Shown one piece after another: positions 36,601 to 48,399 of a DNA stretch of 64,000 bases. The number at the start of each line of letters is the position of its first letter. Within the stretch, counting starts at the first letter, position 1. This stretch comes from Dromaius novaehollandiae (Eukaryota > Chordata > Aves > Casuariiformes > Dromaiidae). Location of the stretch: positions 134,498,721 to 134,562,720 of the forward strand of contig NC_088098.1 in assembly GCF_036370855.1 (NCBI RefSeq), written 5' to 3'. The position numbers and the translations under genes are program-made. The notes beneath the pieces were generated by a model, which worked only from the letters and a program-made list of their open reading frames with translations, had not been told where the DNA came from and made no database searches.

Positions 36601-39600
36601 AGAGACTTGTGTACTTTCCCTCAACAGTGTAGTACATCATTTTGCTGTCACCTGTGAAAAATGGCTTTGTAACAACCTTGTTTGTGTTTTTAATGTTTTT
36701 TTTTCAATGTGTAACCTGAATGGCATCACTTTAACTCAGCTTGCATGTATTCTATGTAATAGCTCCTTCAATGTCAGTTGAATAAGCTTAGAAACGTCTA
36801 AGTAAATAACCATGAAGAGGTTACATGGAATTCATTCACTTTTCTTTGGTGTATTGCCCAGAGACAAATGCAAGGTCAGAACTGGGTTCAGACAATGATG
36901 AAGATACTACAAACAAAAGGAAGAAGTATGCCTTAATTCCATAATGGAGAGACATTCTGTTTTATTATTTCTCCTTTTGGAATGAATATCTTTTTTTACT
37001 TGTGATTAGTAAGACGGAAGGAAGTACTGACAATCCAAAACTAGTACGAGTTCTCAGTGTTTAACAAAGCTTTGAATGAAGTTGTTCGCCTGATTAGCAC
37101 CAGATGTTATGAGGTGGAAACTTGCACTTCTTTCATTGCTCTAAGGTGAGCGTATGTAGGTGTGCATGTACTATCTATCTGTGGTGACTCGTTTTTGTGC
37201 CAGTCTTGGGTGTTTGGACAGTTTCATGCCATCCTGTGGCATGTGCATGGTAAGAAACTTAGCAAATCTTTGTCTTGTTTTATAAATATTAATGTATATT
37301 AATTAGAAACAAACTACCTTAGCTTACTATATAACCTTGTAAGAAGAATCACCTTACAGTAATCCAAAAAGGGTGTGAAGGAAATGGTAGGAGAGAAAAT
37401 CCAAATTAAAGTTTATCATAAATGAGAATCAGGAAATAAAGATAAGTGCTGTCACTATTTATTTACTTCACTGTGTTTAAGTAGATCCTTATTTTGAATT
37501 AGCACATATTTTTATCTTTGCTTGTGTATGTGGCAAGGTACATATGAGCACCTACAAAACCCTCCCACAAATATATTTGAAAGTGTTTACTGTGTCCATT
37601 TTCAAGATTTTTGTATTTTGTAATAGGGCAGTGAGTGAAATTCATTATGGTGACTATTTTTGGAGTGTATTAAATGCCACGCTTGTGGCTGATGAATTTA
37701 TGATGAGAAGAGGGGTTTGTGTTATAGACAAACCAAAACCTCTTTCTCAACAGTTGTAAATTAGAGGGAAGATCTGATTCAACTTTTACATCATTGTCAG
37801 GAAGTCCTGCAAGATGCAATATATCAATGTTTCAAGGTACTACCGATAATCTCTGCTCAGTCTGTGCTTCACTGGCAATCAGAAAATAAGCTGTCCTAGC
37901 TAAACTTTTGGATAGTTTTTTGTTGTTCCCACTGCTTGAAGTTTATGGGACAACAGCAGTTCTATGCAAAGAGCTGGAACTAAGCAATTGCTGTCAGTAG
38001 GTCTACTGAGTAGTACATGAAACTTACTGGTGTTACTTAGAAGGAAGGATTTGGGATAGCAAGGAACATCTCCTCCCCTCTTTGCTTTTAGGGGAAGATG
38101 GACTTCTGTATATTCCTGTTCTGGGTTTTATTTTGTCACAAATAGCTGGGATCAAATCTGTCAGTGAATAAATTCCGTCAAAATTGTTGCCTAGGATGCT
38201 GTCTAACTTGGTGTACAGAATGCGATCTGTCCAGGAATGTGTATTTAATATGCATCAGAAAGCTTTATCAGTTTAGTTTTAACGATGCATTTGGTTAGAA
38301 TGCTACTGTTCCCCTGAATAACCATTTTAAAAGGATGCAGTCATCTCAAATACTCTGCTTGAACGTTTCGGAGTTGTTACAGTCGGAATAACATAATATT
38401 TTGATAGTTAAAGACTAGCATTTTTCTGTTTAGTTTGTATAATTGACACTATTTTGTGCACTGTTAATTTCATAACATCATTTTGCATGGTTGGTAACTC
38501 TGACTTGAAAGTGAGTATTTACTAGTAAATATCACAAAGCTGAGAGAATGTTTTTTCTTAAAGACCTTTTTCAAAGCTTGGATTTCAGATCTCTTCATGT
38601 ATCTTTTTTTTTTTTGACAGACGAAGAATTTCTTGAAGGAAACATTTGTGTTTAAAATAGTTGTGGTTAGTCCCTTTTATAAATTAAAAAGATTTTAGAT
38701 CTATGTCTTCACATTCATGTGTATCAAAAGCTTAGACATTATTATCGCGTGACTTGTGTATAAATGGACAAAGTTAGAAGTACACTTCTTTCTCCTGTTC
38801 TTCCCTCTGCATGAAAATTTGCTGGGCGGTTTATAGAAAAAAGGAAAAAAAAGAAAAGCAAGTTTGGCCTCTGTCATTCCATCTTCTCTGCTTGTCCTTC
38901 TCTCCTTGTGAGCTTAAAAGTCCAATGTGAGAAGGGTCCCTGTAGTCAGGATCGTGTTGTCAATTCTGTGTCACTTGGTTTTGCAGGTAGGCACAGGTGT
39001 TCTAGGTGTTGAATCTGCAGAGAAGGTGTCTTCTTCCCAAGTATAATATGGATCGTGTGGATAGTTTTTTTGGTTTTGATTCACTCTGCATGTAATATTT
39101 AACCTTAACCTGGCTTTAGGATCTGGGGGGAGGAGGGGCTAGTGTTACCTAACTCTTTTGGGGAATTGAAGAATTTTTGTAGTAGGTTCTGGAATTCTTC
39201 ATACAAGTGAAGATTGTTCTGATTACTGATAAAAAAAAAACCAAGGGCTGCGTATGCACACAGGTCAGTGAATTCAAAAGTTCACTTTTTTTTTTTAAAG
39301 AATCCTAAGCTTATACAAGCACATTTTTTTCAGTATAGTTCCAAAGTTATTAAAAAAAACCCAAAGAAGTAGTGTTGTGCATATCCCATTTGACCATGAG
39401 AAGTTGTCGAGTGGATCTCTGGTTGTACGTTGTTGCATTTCAGGTTGATTCTGGGCAGTGTCAGAGGGAGCTCCTTGCAAAGCTCCGGGAGCTGACAGGC
39501 TTGAGTCAGCCAGGATGGGCACACGGAGCTGCTCATCTGTGAGCCTGGTTCCTGGCCACTCATCTGCATTGCACTGACTGCACACTTCTTTTCATTCTTG

Positions 39601-42600
39601 CTGTGCTGTGTGTAGGATATTCTCCATAGATTTAATAACTCTTTTGGTAAGAGCTGAGCTCAAAAGTGATTTTTTTTTTCAAGGACAACATGATGTGTGC
39701 TAATTAAGTTGCTTTAATTTCTGTTCCCCGATAAAATTGACAAATGATGATAGAAACCCAGTAGCTCACTTTATGCTCTGCTGTCATGTCGTGCTTTTAT
39801 CAGTGTAATCCTGTGTTGCTTTTTTATCAAATTAGGGTGGGATGTTAACAGATGTTGATGTACTTCCTAGTTAAATAGTAACTAATGTTCTTGTTTTGCA
39901 GATGTAGAAGTTTGAGGTAAAGTTCTTCTGCCTTGTAGGGCTTGCAGATGGAGTTGGTGCAGAACTGGGGTGAGAACTCCAGACTTTTTGGCCCCCGCCT
40001 AGATAACACTTCAAAGATGGGTTCAAGCTGAAGCTTGCAGGCCATCCACACTGACTGCAGACCTGTGCTCTGTTGGCGCTTGGGGCATCCAGCTCCTTGC
40101 TGCACACGAGGGAGCTGCCTTTGCAGTGGGTTAATTAAGCATATATTTTGCGGACCTGCTGCTGCCTCCTTTCACACTGCAGTGGTGTTAGATGGATGAA
40201 ATTAGGCAGACAAGGTAGCTGGAAGGTTTTTTTTTAGGAGGGCCTCAGTGCTAGTTGCTACTTGCAGGTGGACTCTGTGAACAGGGTTGTTTGCCTTGCA
40301 CTTCCGCCTGGCTGTCAATTGCTTTAGCCTCAGGCTACCTTTGAACAGCAATATATGGGTGCCTGAGGCTGAGCCAAGAGCAGCTTGTGCAGCTGTTGCA
40401 TGTTCTGCTCCCTGGAACAGGCTTGCTAAAAACAGTGTAGCTCCAGTCTCTGCTGAGGACGGTGGGCTCGAGCTGGCAGCTGATGGGCCAAGCGTGGCCA
40501 ACAGTATGATTCCAGCTAGCCTGACTTTCACACAGGGTTGCTGCCTTTCCTAGGAGGTTGAGGTGGCTATGGAGACACTCCAGGAGCAAAAGGTGCATCA
40601 CTGCAGTTTGCAAGGAGGACCCCACAGCTAAGAAATGAACTGTGGCACTTTAAAGTATTGGGTCACTGTGTTGTGATAAACTATGCTTGCTTTTTTACGC
40701 TTTGGAATAGTCAGTCTCCCAAAAGTAAGCGATTCTGCTGTGTCTTTCAAGACAGTAGGACTGAAACTTTTCAGATACTCTGTAGCACAGTGATTGACTT
40801 CTCAAAAATCTGAAAAATATTGTTCACTTAGTATCTAAGGCTTTTGAAACCTAAGCTCAAAAGGCATTAGTTCTGGCCAAATACACCTAAAGCAGCATGA
40901 TAATAAGCTTTGCTTAAGACGCTTGTTTCCTGCTAGTGTGAGTGCGTGTGCCTGAGTTGTAGTACTCCGTTGCCTCCAAGCTTGTGGAAAACACACTTGC
41001 AGACCCGTGAAAACTGGTGGTGTGCAAAATAAGAGGGGAGTTACCTTGTTTATAGTTGGGATAGTGACTTACGACTTACTGCGTACTTCATTGCTGTCTC
41101 TCCCCATCCTCCCATATGTACTTTAAGTTTGTTACAAATATTTAGTAGCTAGCTCAAGCAGAAGAAATTGTATTGACTCAAGTGTGTTTGCCTCAGCAGT
41201 CACAGAAAAGTTGTAGGTTTTGGATAGTGCAGAAAATGATCTGCCAGTCATAATTTAATTTCAGTCTGGTGATCCTGGCTGCATCAGCTCCTGCTGCTAC
41301 CTTTCCCTCATAGCAGTTGGGAGGAAACATCTTCAGAAATGCCATGGACTTGTGTGTTAGGAGGAGATATTTTTTGTTAGTTTTGCCTTTGCTGGGAGAG
41401 TGTTGTGATGAAATGGGAGTTGGGAATTTGTAGAAGGGAACAGAGTTAGAAGGCCATATTCTGTGTGTGCGTGTTGCTTTCAGATAGTCCCGTATAGTGG
41501 CTGAAAGAGGTGGTGGATGATATTCTGTCCTGTCTGTCTAATAAATTTGTGGGGTCTCAGGTCTGACGGCTGTAGTAGCTCAACCGTAACTTTGCCGTTT
41601 TTGTTTCATCCAAGCTGAGAAAGCTTTAAGGGGTCATGGAAAATATGAGTGATTCAATGTGTGCTCTCTTCTCCTGGAGTAAATATCGCTATTGATGAAA
41701 ATTTTCACTGTTACCATACTCCCTGAACACCTTTAAGAAATCCTTTGAAATATATGCTGATTTAGCCTTGACTGGCAAAGGTAAACTTAATCCCAGCTAG
41801 TGAACTGCAGCCGAACTCTAGTTTCGGTGAAAAAAGTGACAAATGCCAATATCCAACAGCACTTGATGTTATTAACCAGCACTAGGATGCTAGTTAATAA
41901 CAAGGGGTAAAGTTCTGCACTGTTTTCCTCCAACAATGCTTCTGTCACCATGTTTAGGGTTTTTTATCTATTATATTAAAGGTCCAAATGATGAAAAATA
42001 TTGATTTCATAATAATGAATTAAGGTTCTTGCTATCCGCACAGATAAAGCTGAATGGTGATGAGTCTGAGATTTGATGTTAAGAGCAGTACAGACTTTTT
42101 CTGAATTTTTTCATCTGTTAGCTTTTCTGGGCTCCATTTAACTTTCAGCACATTTTCAGGCTGATTCTGCATTTTCTTATTTGCTACTTTTCACTTACAA
42201 ATCCAGAAACACGGTGCCAAAGTTTTCGTTTTGATGTTGCTAACAATATCATGAATCATATAAAAGTCGCATGAAGACTTCTGGGTTGCTTAGATCATTA
42301 AATTATGTGGTGCCTTCAGGTGCATTCCAAATAGAGCATTAAATCCCCTGGTTTAACTTGTATAATAATATTTTTCCTGTTGAGTTATTTATTAGTTTCA
42401 TATTCTTCTGTTTTACCACAGGTAATGATCTCTAATCTTCCCTTCAGTTGTCATAATTATTTATCTCTACCTTGTCTGGTCTCAAGACACACTAGTGTTA
42501 AATTATGTAAAATGATGTATAAAAAATATTTACGTGCCATCTGCTGTAACACCGAAGAGACCTAATCAGGATTATACTAATAATATTGATGAATTACCAT

Positions 42601-45434
42601 AATGCAGTATAGGTTACACACACAGTATAATAGTTTCACAATGAAAACAAAAGCTTAAACAATTGAATTCCAAACAGCTCCTTAAAAATAGAGTGAGATC
42701 AGTTTTTAAGATTTTAGCAAGAGAGAGCTGTTTTCAGGATGAAAATAGTTACATACACAACTATGAGGAACAAGAGTTGATTATTTAGAGGAGAAATGAA
42801 GAAGGGCACATTCATGAGTGTGTTCTTTGAATGTGACTTTCTGCTGCAGAAACAAAGCAAAGATACTGTAAAAGTTCTGTCCTAGAAGTATCCAAAATTG
42901 GTTCTGTGCAATTTTAAACAAATTCTCTATCCCCATCTCCCTTTTGTATATGTTGTAAAGATCTTTGTACTATACTTGGAAGCCTTCTGTTTTTACAAAA
43001 GCCTCTTTGCAGAAGGATTGTACCATCCCCTGCTCACTCTGTCCATCTTAATATGGGGAACCATACCAATTGATCTTTTAGACCTATGTGAAATATTGTA
43101 TTATTGCATAAAGTTCCTCATTCATTAGAAGATTTGATCAAAGTTGGCATTAGCTTGTAGAAATTCTTGCTTCATGCATGTCTGTACTGGAGGAGGTTGA
43201 ACATAAATTTGGAAAGGGAAGGCTGAAAGTATATTCCATTGAACAGGCTCTTCTGACATGGAGGATGGGATTTTTGTCAAGTGTTTTTTAATGTTTTAAT
43301 TGAGCGTGATTAACTTTTGTTTCTATTCATAAAACCGAGCTTTGCTAAGCAGGTACTAGTGTATTTCTTTTATTAATCTCAGGAACTTTATAAATGAGGG
43401 AATTCTTACCTCTTGGCAACCATACTAAATATCTGGTCGAAGTACAGAGCCCCATGCCCGTGTTTAAAAAAATGGAGATGAAAGATATTAGCATAAGTCA
43501 TACGCAAAATGCAGAACAACTGAGGCAGAAGTATTTGTGGTATCATGTATCAGCATTGTTCAGTGAGCAGTTTACAAAACTGCATACCCCAGAAAGAGAG
43601 CTGTAACCCTGGAAAGAGTATTACTGGGGAGTGTGTTTAGACCCAGTGATGAGTGGCAGTTAATTCTGTACCATCAACACTGCAGTGTACTGGCCACGAC
43701 TTAGCAATTTTATTCTTTAATGAGCATTTATTGCTGGACATCTTTTCTCCACCCAAATTTACATTCCTCTCCCAGGCTCACTGTACTTGAATTACATTTC
43801 ATTTCTACATTCATAGAGCTGGTTTGTGGTTAGATCTCCTTCCTCACTGCTCCAAGCATCCTGTTGTTCCTGCTGGAGGAGGGCTGGGAGAGGTCTCCAG
43901 GGGATGCAGTGTCTCGTCGCTGGTCTAGTCCACATCCACCAGCACCCGATGCTCTGCTTCAGTCCACTGTCAGACTGGAGCCATTCCACTGTATTCCTGG
44001 GGCTTTTTTTCACTCACATATGTGTTTTTGTGGTACCATCTCCATCTCCTCTGCTAACCTTCATTTTGCTTTATTTTATTTTACCTTATTCACCCTTGTG
44101 TTAATGAAGTGTAGATTTATGAGAATGAGCTTTTCTTGTCTATCTCCCTTTATCAATGTGAACGAACATGTAAGTGATGAATAATTTCCCTTTCAGTGCA
44201 GATGTTTGCTTCTGTTCTTATGTCCATTTATTGTGCTTCTCATGCTGCCTACATTGTTACCTACCAGCAGTGGCTAGAAAATGATTTTCAGTTGTAGACC
44301 GCTATTTGTGTGGCAATGAGCTGCGTATAGCCTTGTTTCAATGAACTCTGTTATGGATCATTGCTCACAGGGCATTGTAAAATGTATTATCTGTGTGCGA
44401 CATGCACATATTGTCTATATTCTCTCACCAGGAAGGTGATTTTGATTTCACAGCATTCTGCTCCCAAGAAGCAGTTTATACAAGTGCTAAAATGCAGCTC
44501 AGGTTTTTAGACTTTTTTTTTTCCCTAGGTGTAATTTGATTCTAGGTCTGCCTGTTAGTTTATCTATGCTTTTGTTTTATAGATCACTCGTGTTTTCCAA
44601 AATGATTTTGTTGTATTTTGGGGGAAAAGGGTTGCATAATCCAGATTTTGATATATGTGTGGAGCCACGATATACTGCTTCAGGCCCACTCAGTTTCTTT
44701 GACTCTACAGTGTGGAGTTGACCAAGAATTTTGCCCATACTGTGGAGAGCTGGACTGAAAGGGGGGTCAGTAGGTGTTGCAGGATTTGAGGTTCCTCAGG
44801 GGTACAGGTGCTTTCTCATATTGCCACAATTATTTTTTTTTCTGCTTTTCAGCTCCTGAATGGTGATGCTTTGGTCTTGAGGCAGGTCGTTGTCTTTGGA
44901 TTCAAAAAAAAAAAAAAGTCCCGTGTGTTTTAACAGGGAATCTGTTAATGACCAGAGGAACTGGCTGACCCCAGTGTGGTATGTTAGCACAGCCTTTAAA
45001 ATGTCCGGATGGAATTGTACAGGAATGTATATTCATCACAGGCTTTACCAAGAACTCGCGTACTGGGTATGGGGTATTGATTCTTGTGCTGTGCAGCTGG
45101 TGAAGACCAGTTGAACTGGCTGCTATGTTTGGATCTTATACATCAGGCCTGCTTTTGGATTGCTTGCACGTCAGTAGCTCCACCTTCTCTGTCATTCTCC
45201 ATAGGTACAGGCACTGCCTGTTCCACTTTCAGAGATGTGGGATTTACTGCTCAGCTGCCTGGCGTTTCTGGAATCTGGTTTGAACCTCTGATTCCCCTGT
45301 GGCTTAACTGCCAAGAGTCTAGTGCTATGAATATGTTGGATTTAAATTAATCTCTCTCTCCCGTAATAGTGAAAGCAGATAGTCACAAAGATACAGACAT
45401 TTAAAAAGCTTTAAAGTACGATTTTCTTAGGTAG

Positions 45435-46223
45435 TGTGCTCCCCCACCCCGTCCCCCCCCAATTTGGTGGCAGCCACAAGCAATCTGCATTCCTGTTTTA
45501 TGGCAAGCCCTGCATAGGGACTAAAGCTCCAAAATGGAGGATGTCAAGACTTCGAGATAAGGCCTGCTTGAGCTTCAGGACATTGAGAAACAAGCCTCCT
45601 CTCACCGCTGGGCCAGGCAAGAGTAGAGCAGTCATTCACAGTCACTCAGACTCCTTTCTCCAGTGCTGAAGAGTGCTCAAGGCAGCTAGCCTGCCGTTGG
45701 GGGTGTTCAGCCACCCCCCACCCCATGGGTGTGGGTGCGATCATCATAACAACGATGGAGGAGAGTTGAACCTTGCAGCAGTCAAGAGCTAGGGACTGCG
45801 ACTGCCTGTGGAGAACTGGCCTAGCGACTCCACTTCTGCCTTTCCCTGAAGGACATAAATAGGTTGGCCCCGGAGGCCGTCTTTGGCTCTTCGCAGGTGA
45901 TAGCGGGCCTGCCAACTTGCGGATGCCCTCAGGAGGGGGACTCCCCCCCACAGTTACTGCCCTGGGATTGAGTGTACATTGGCCGTTCAGGCAACGCATG
46001 GGTAAGATCAATTAGAATTGGAAAATAAGTGTTCTAGTTGAACTAAGTTTCTGTGGACAAGAATTGTTGCTTTGTACCATTATAACTTGTGCAGTAAATT
46101 TAGATCTTTAAAATAAGTTGTGGAGTCATGCAGTAAATCTCCTTCTCCCCCTCCTCCCCTCCCTCGCGCCATGCGAAACCCACACGGTCCGGGACTGTAA
46201 AGACAGTCGGTTGTCCCACAACA
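45435..46223 (+). mobile_element. Probable solo LTR with TGT...ACA ends
   Basis: The segment begins TGTGCTCCCCC and ends TTGTCCCACAACA. It is flanked by GGTAG on the left (45430-45434) and GGCAG on the right (46224-46228), a 5-bp target duplication with one mismatch. Inside are a TATA-like ATAAATA (45855-45861) followed by a GC-rich R-like part (GGCCGTCTTTGGCTCTTCGC), then T/A-rich and C-rich U5-like sequence. No viral coding region adjoins it. The organisation and the phrase AATGGAGGATGTCAAGACTT suggest an endogenous retrovirus LTR, but I cannot name the family. A minus-strand 121-codon open frame inside it is not considered real. Confidence 0.55.
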
Positions 46224-46660
46224 GGCAGCATGGAAGATACAATGATCAAGGAAAATATAAGCATAAATGTCCCTTTTCCAGTTACCTCTTCTTTCTGTAC
46301 AGCCTTTAGGTTTAGACCAGAACCAAATGATGAACTTGGGATATTTTGCCTGTATTTCATAGCTGTTCTGTGTAGCATGGATTATTTCTCTTTAGCTCTC
46401 TATATAGGTCAGCTTCTGTCGACGTTTTATACATCTATTTGTGATTGCAGTACTACCCAAGATCAGTGGAAGTCTTATTCAGGCTAGTAGTAATTGAATC
46501 CCCTGATTTCCCACTACCACCACCTTGAACACCATAATCCCTGTGGATTTTAAGCTCAATTTTCACAACTCATTTCTTTCTCTACTCTTTAGAATTTACC
46601 GTTCTCCAAGCCTCAGCCTCTTCAGATAAGCTTGGTCTGGTAGCTTTCCATTATTTCCAT

Positions 46661-47288
46661 GAGCCAGCAATGTGCTGTTACGGCCAAGAAGGTCAATGGT
46701 ATCCTGGGCTGCATTAGGAAGAGCATTGCCAGCAAGTCGAGGGAGGTGATCTTCCCCCTCTAATCAGCCCTGTTGGGGCCACATCTGGAGTACTGTGTCC
46801 GATTCTGGGCTCCAGAGACATGGTACTACTGGAGAGAGTGCAGCGTAGGGCTACGAAGATGATTAGGGGGCTGGAGCATCTCTCCTATGAAGAAAGGCTG
46901 AGAGAGCTGGGCCTGTTTAGCGTGGAGAAGAGAAGACTGAGGTGAGATCTTATCAATATGTTTAAGTGCCTGAAGGGAAGATGTAAAGAGGACAGGTCCA
47001 GACTCTTTTCTGTGGTGCCCAGCGATAGGACGAGAGGCAACGGGCACAAACTGAAACACAGGCAGCTCCATCTGAACATAAGAAAAAACTGCTTTACCGT
47101 GAGGGTGACTGAGCACCAGAGCAGGTTACCAGGAGAGGTTGTGGAGTCTCCTTCCTTGGAGATCTTCAAAAGCTGTCTGGACACAATCCTTGGAAACGTG
47201 CTCTAGGCAACCCTGCTTGAGCAGGGGGGTTGAACTAGATGATCTCCTGAGGTTCCTTTCAACCTCAACTGTTCTGTGTGATTCTGTG
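46661..47288 (+). mobile_element. CR1 LINE, 5'-truncated (ORF2 C-terminus and 3' end)
   Basis: This is the clearest repeat in the window. It begins at GAGCCAGCAATGTGCTGTTA, the CR1 endonuclease/RT C-terminal region. It passes through the typical GGTCAATGGTATCCTGGGCT, CTGGAGTACTGTGTCC and GAACTAGATGATCTCC phrases. It ends with the imperfect octamer pair TTCTGTGTGATTCTGTG. 5' truncation and a short octamer 3' end without poly(A) are hallmarks of CR1. The ORF is broken by stops and small indels, so it is dead. The minus-strand open frames 46826-47116 and 46885-47184 are its antisense shadow. Confidence 0.95.
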
Positions 47289-47688
47289 CATGTGTTGCTG
47301 CTGCTTCATTATTCTTAGAAGTTCCACATGAAGGTTTGGAGGTTTCCATTTTACTAGGCTTTCAGACTGTCAGGTCAAGCTCAGAGAGGAAATGCAGTTG
47401 GCTTCTTCACCTGAGGTATTGCTGATGCAGTGATTTCATAACCTCAAGCAGAATTTGTAAGCTGCCCCACAGTTATTTTAACACTGTGATAATTTCCTGA
47501 GTATACTCTTGTTCTTTAGTATGCGGGGTAAAATTCACTTGCACCGAGAGAAAATGCTGCTCATTTGATTGTATTGATTTCATCTGTCCAAATTTACATG
47601 TAATTTTAGGATTTATTTTATATTCTGTGTAAGAAAATAAAAGAGGTTTTAAGATTGTTTTTATTCTTCCCTCCCTCTCTCATTTCAG

Positions 47689-47828
47689 ATGTTGCAGTTG
47701 TGGATATGAGTGATATTTCCAAACAACCATCGCTATTCTACCACCTTGGTGTGCGTGAAAGCTTTGACATGTCGAACAATGTTATACTTTACTATGACAC
47801 TGATGCTGATACTGCTCAATCTCTCAAA
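47689..47828 (+). CDS. MAP3K15: MAP3K15 exon 2
   Basis: A 140-nt exon: two bases complete the Asp codon split from exon 1, then [39 protein letters not shown] and ADTAQSLK (residues 96-142). Acceptor CTCATTTCAG, donor GTAAGA. The block is nearly invariant among ASK1/2/3 and forms part of the N-terminal thioredoxin-binding fold. The stand-alone open frame continues past 47828 only by reading into the intron. Confidence 0.96.
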
Positions 47829-48399
47829 GTAAGATTCTCACTTGAAAATCTGCTTCATTTCAGAAATACCTTTGAATACCTGATCCTGTAGACATTTGTG
47901 CTTTTCTAAAACTTCCATTAAATGTGATTTCCTGTTAGCTACATAACTCAGGAGATACTTTTCTTAGAACTATTTTGTTACTAACAAAAATAATGTGATC
48001 AGAATAGCATAAAAGCTTGTTTATAAGATCAGATCCATAATACAGAACTGATTTTGTTTCACATGGTTCAGCTTAGAAGTGCGAGGGCAGGTCTGATTTT
48101 CATGACTTTGAAAAAGTCTGTTTTTCTTCCTCTCCCTCTTTTAATTTGAGTACATGTAAATAGATTTTAAGTCTTGTTTAATAATGACACTTTGCTTGAA
48201 CAAGGAATGTATTGCAACCTATTCCTGCTATTGGAGCACTTCTCTCAGATTAGGTTAATATCTTCTAGATGATGAGTAGCAAAGACTGCAGGGATCTACT
48301 TTTTATTGCTTTTTGGTGAAGATAAGAAAGATCCTCATCAAATCTCTTTGTAGGCCTGTTCATTTTTATAGTAGGATGGTACTTGCTATTACACCTGAG

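Larger units (their letters stand above)
31096..47688 (+). other. MAP3K15: MAP3K15 intron 1 (16.6 kb)
   Basis: Bounded by GTGAGC and CATTTCAG, with no further exon that I can support. It holds an antisense CR1 fragment (~32640-33280), a CT/T simple repeat at 33611-33641, a probable LTR (~45435-46223) and a sense CR1 (46661-47288). The stretch from about 33.7 to 45.4 kb shows nothing recognisable beyond short T- and A-runs. Confidence 0.85.

Noticed and set aside
37544-37759. 71-codon + strand open frame in MAP3K15 intron 1 (contains HYGDYFWSVLNATLVADEF)
   Set aside because: Reads protein-like, but no family was recognised, and the joined ASK-family sequence leaves no gap for an extra exon between exons 1 and 2.
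38605-38660. T-run plus GACAG followed by a short open stretch, resembling an acceptor and exon
   Set aside because: The frame stops quickly, no donor with matching phase follows, and no ASK-family residues are missing between exons 1 and 2.
45646-46011. 121-codon minus-strand open frame
   Set aside because: Lies wholly inside the probable LTR in GC-rich sequence and shows no domain or family resemblance.
46826-47184. 96- and 99-codon minus-strand open frames
   Set aside because: Antisense shadow of the CR1 element.
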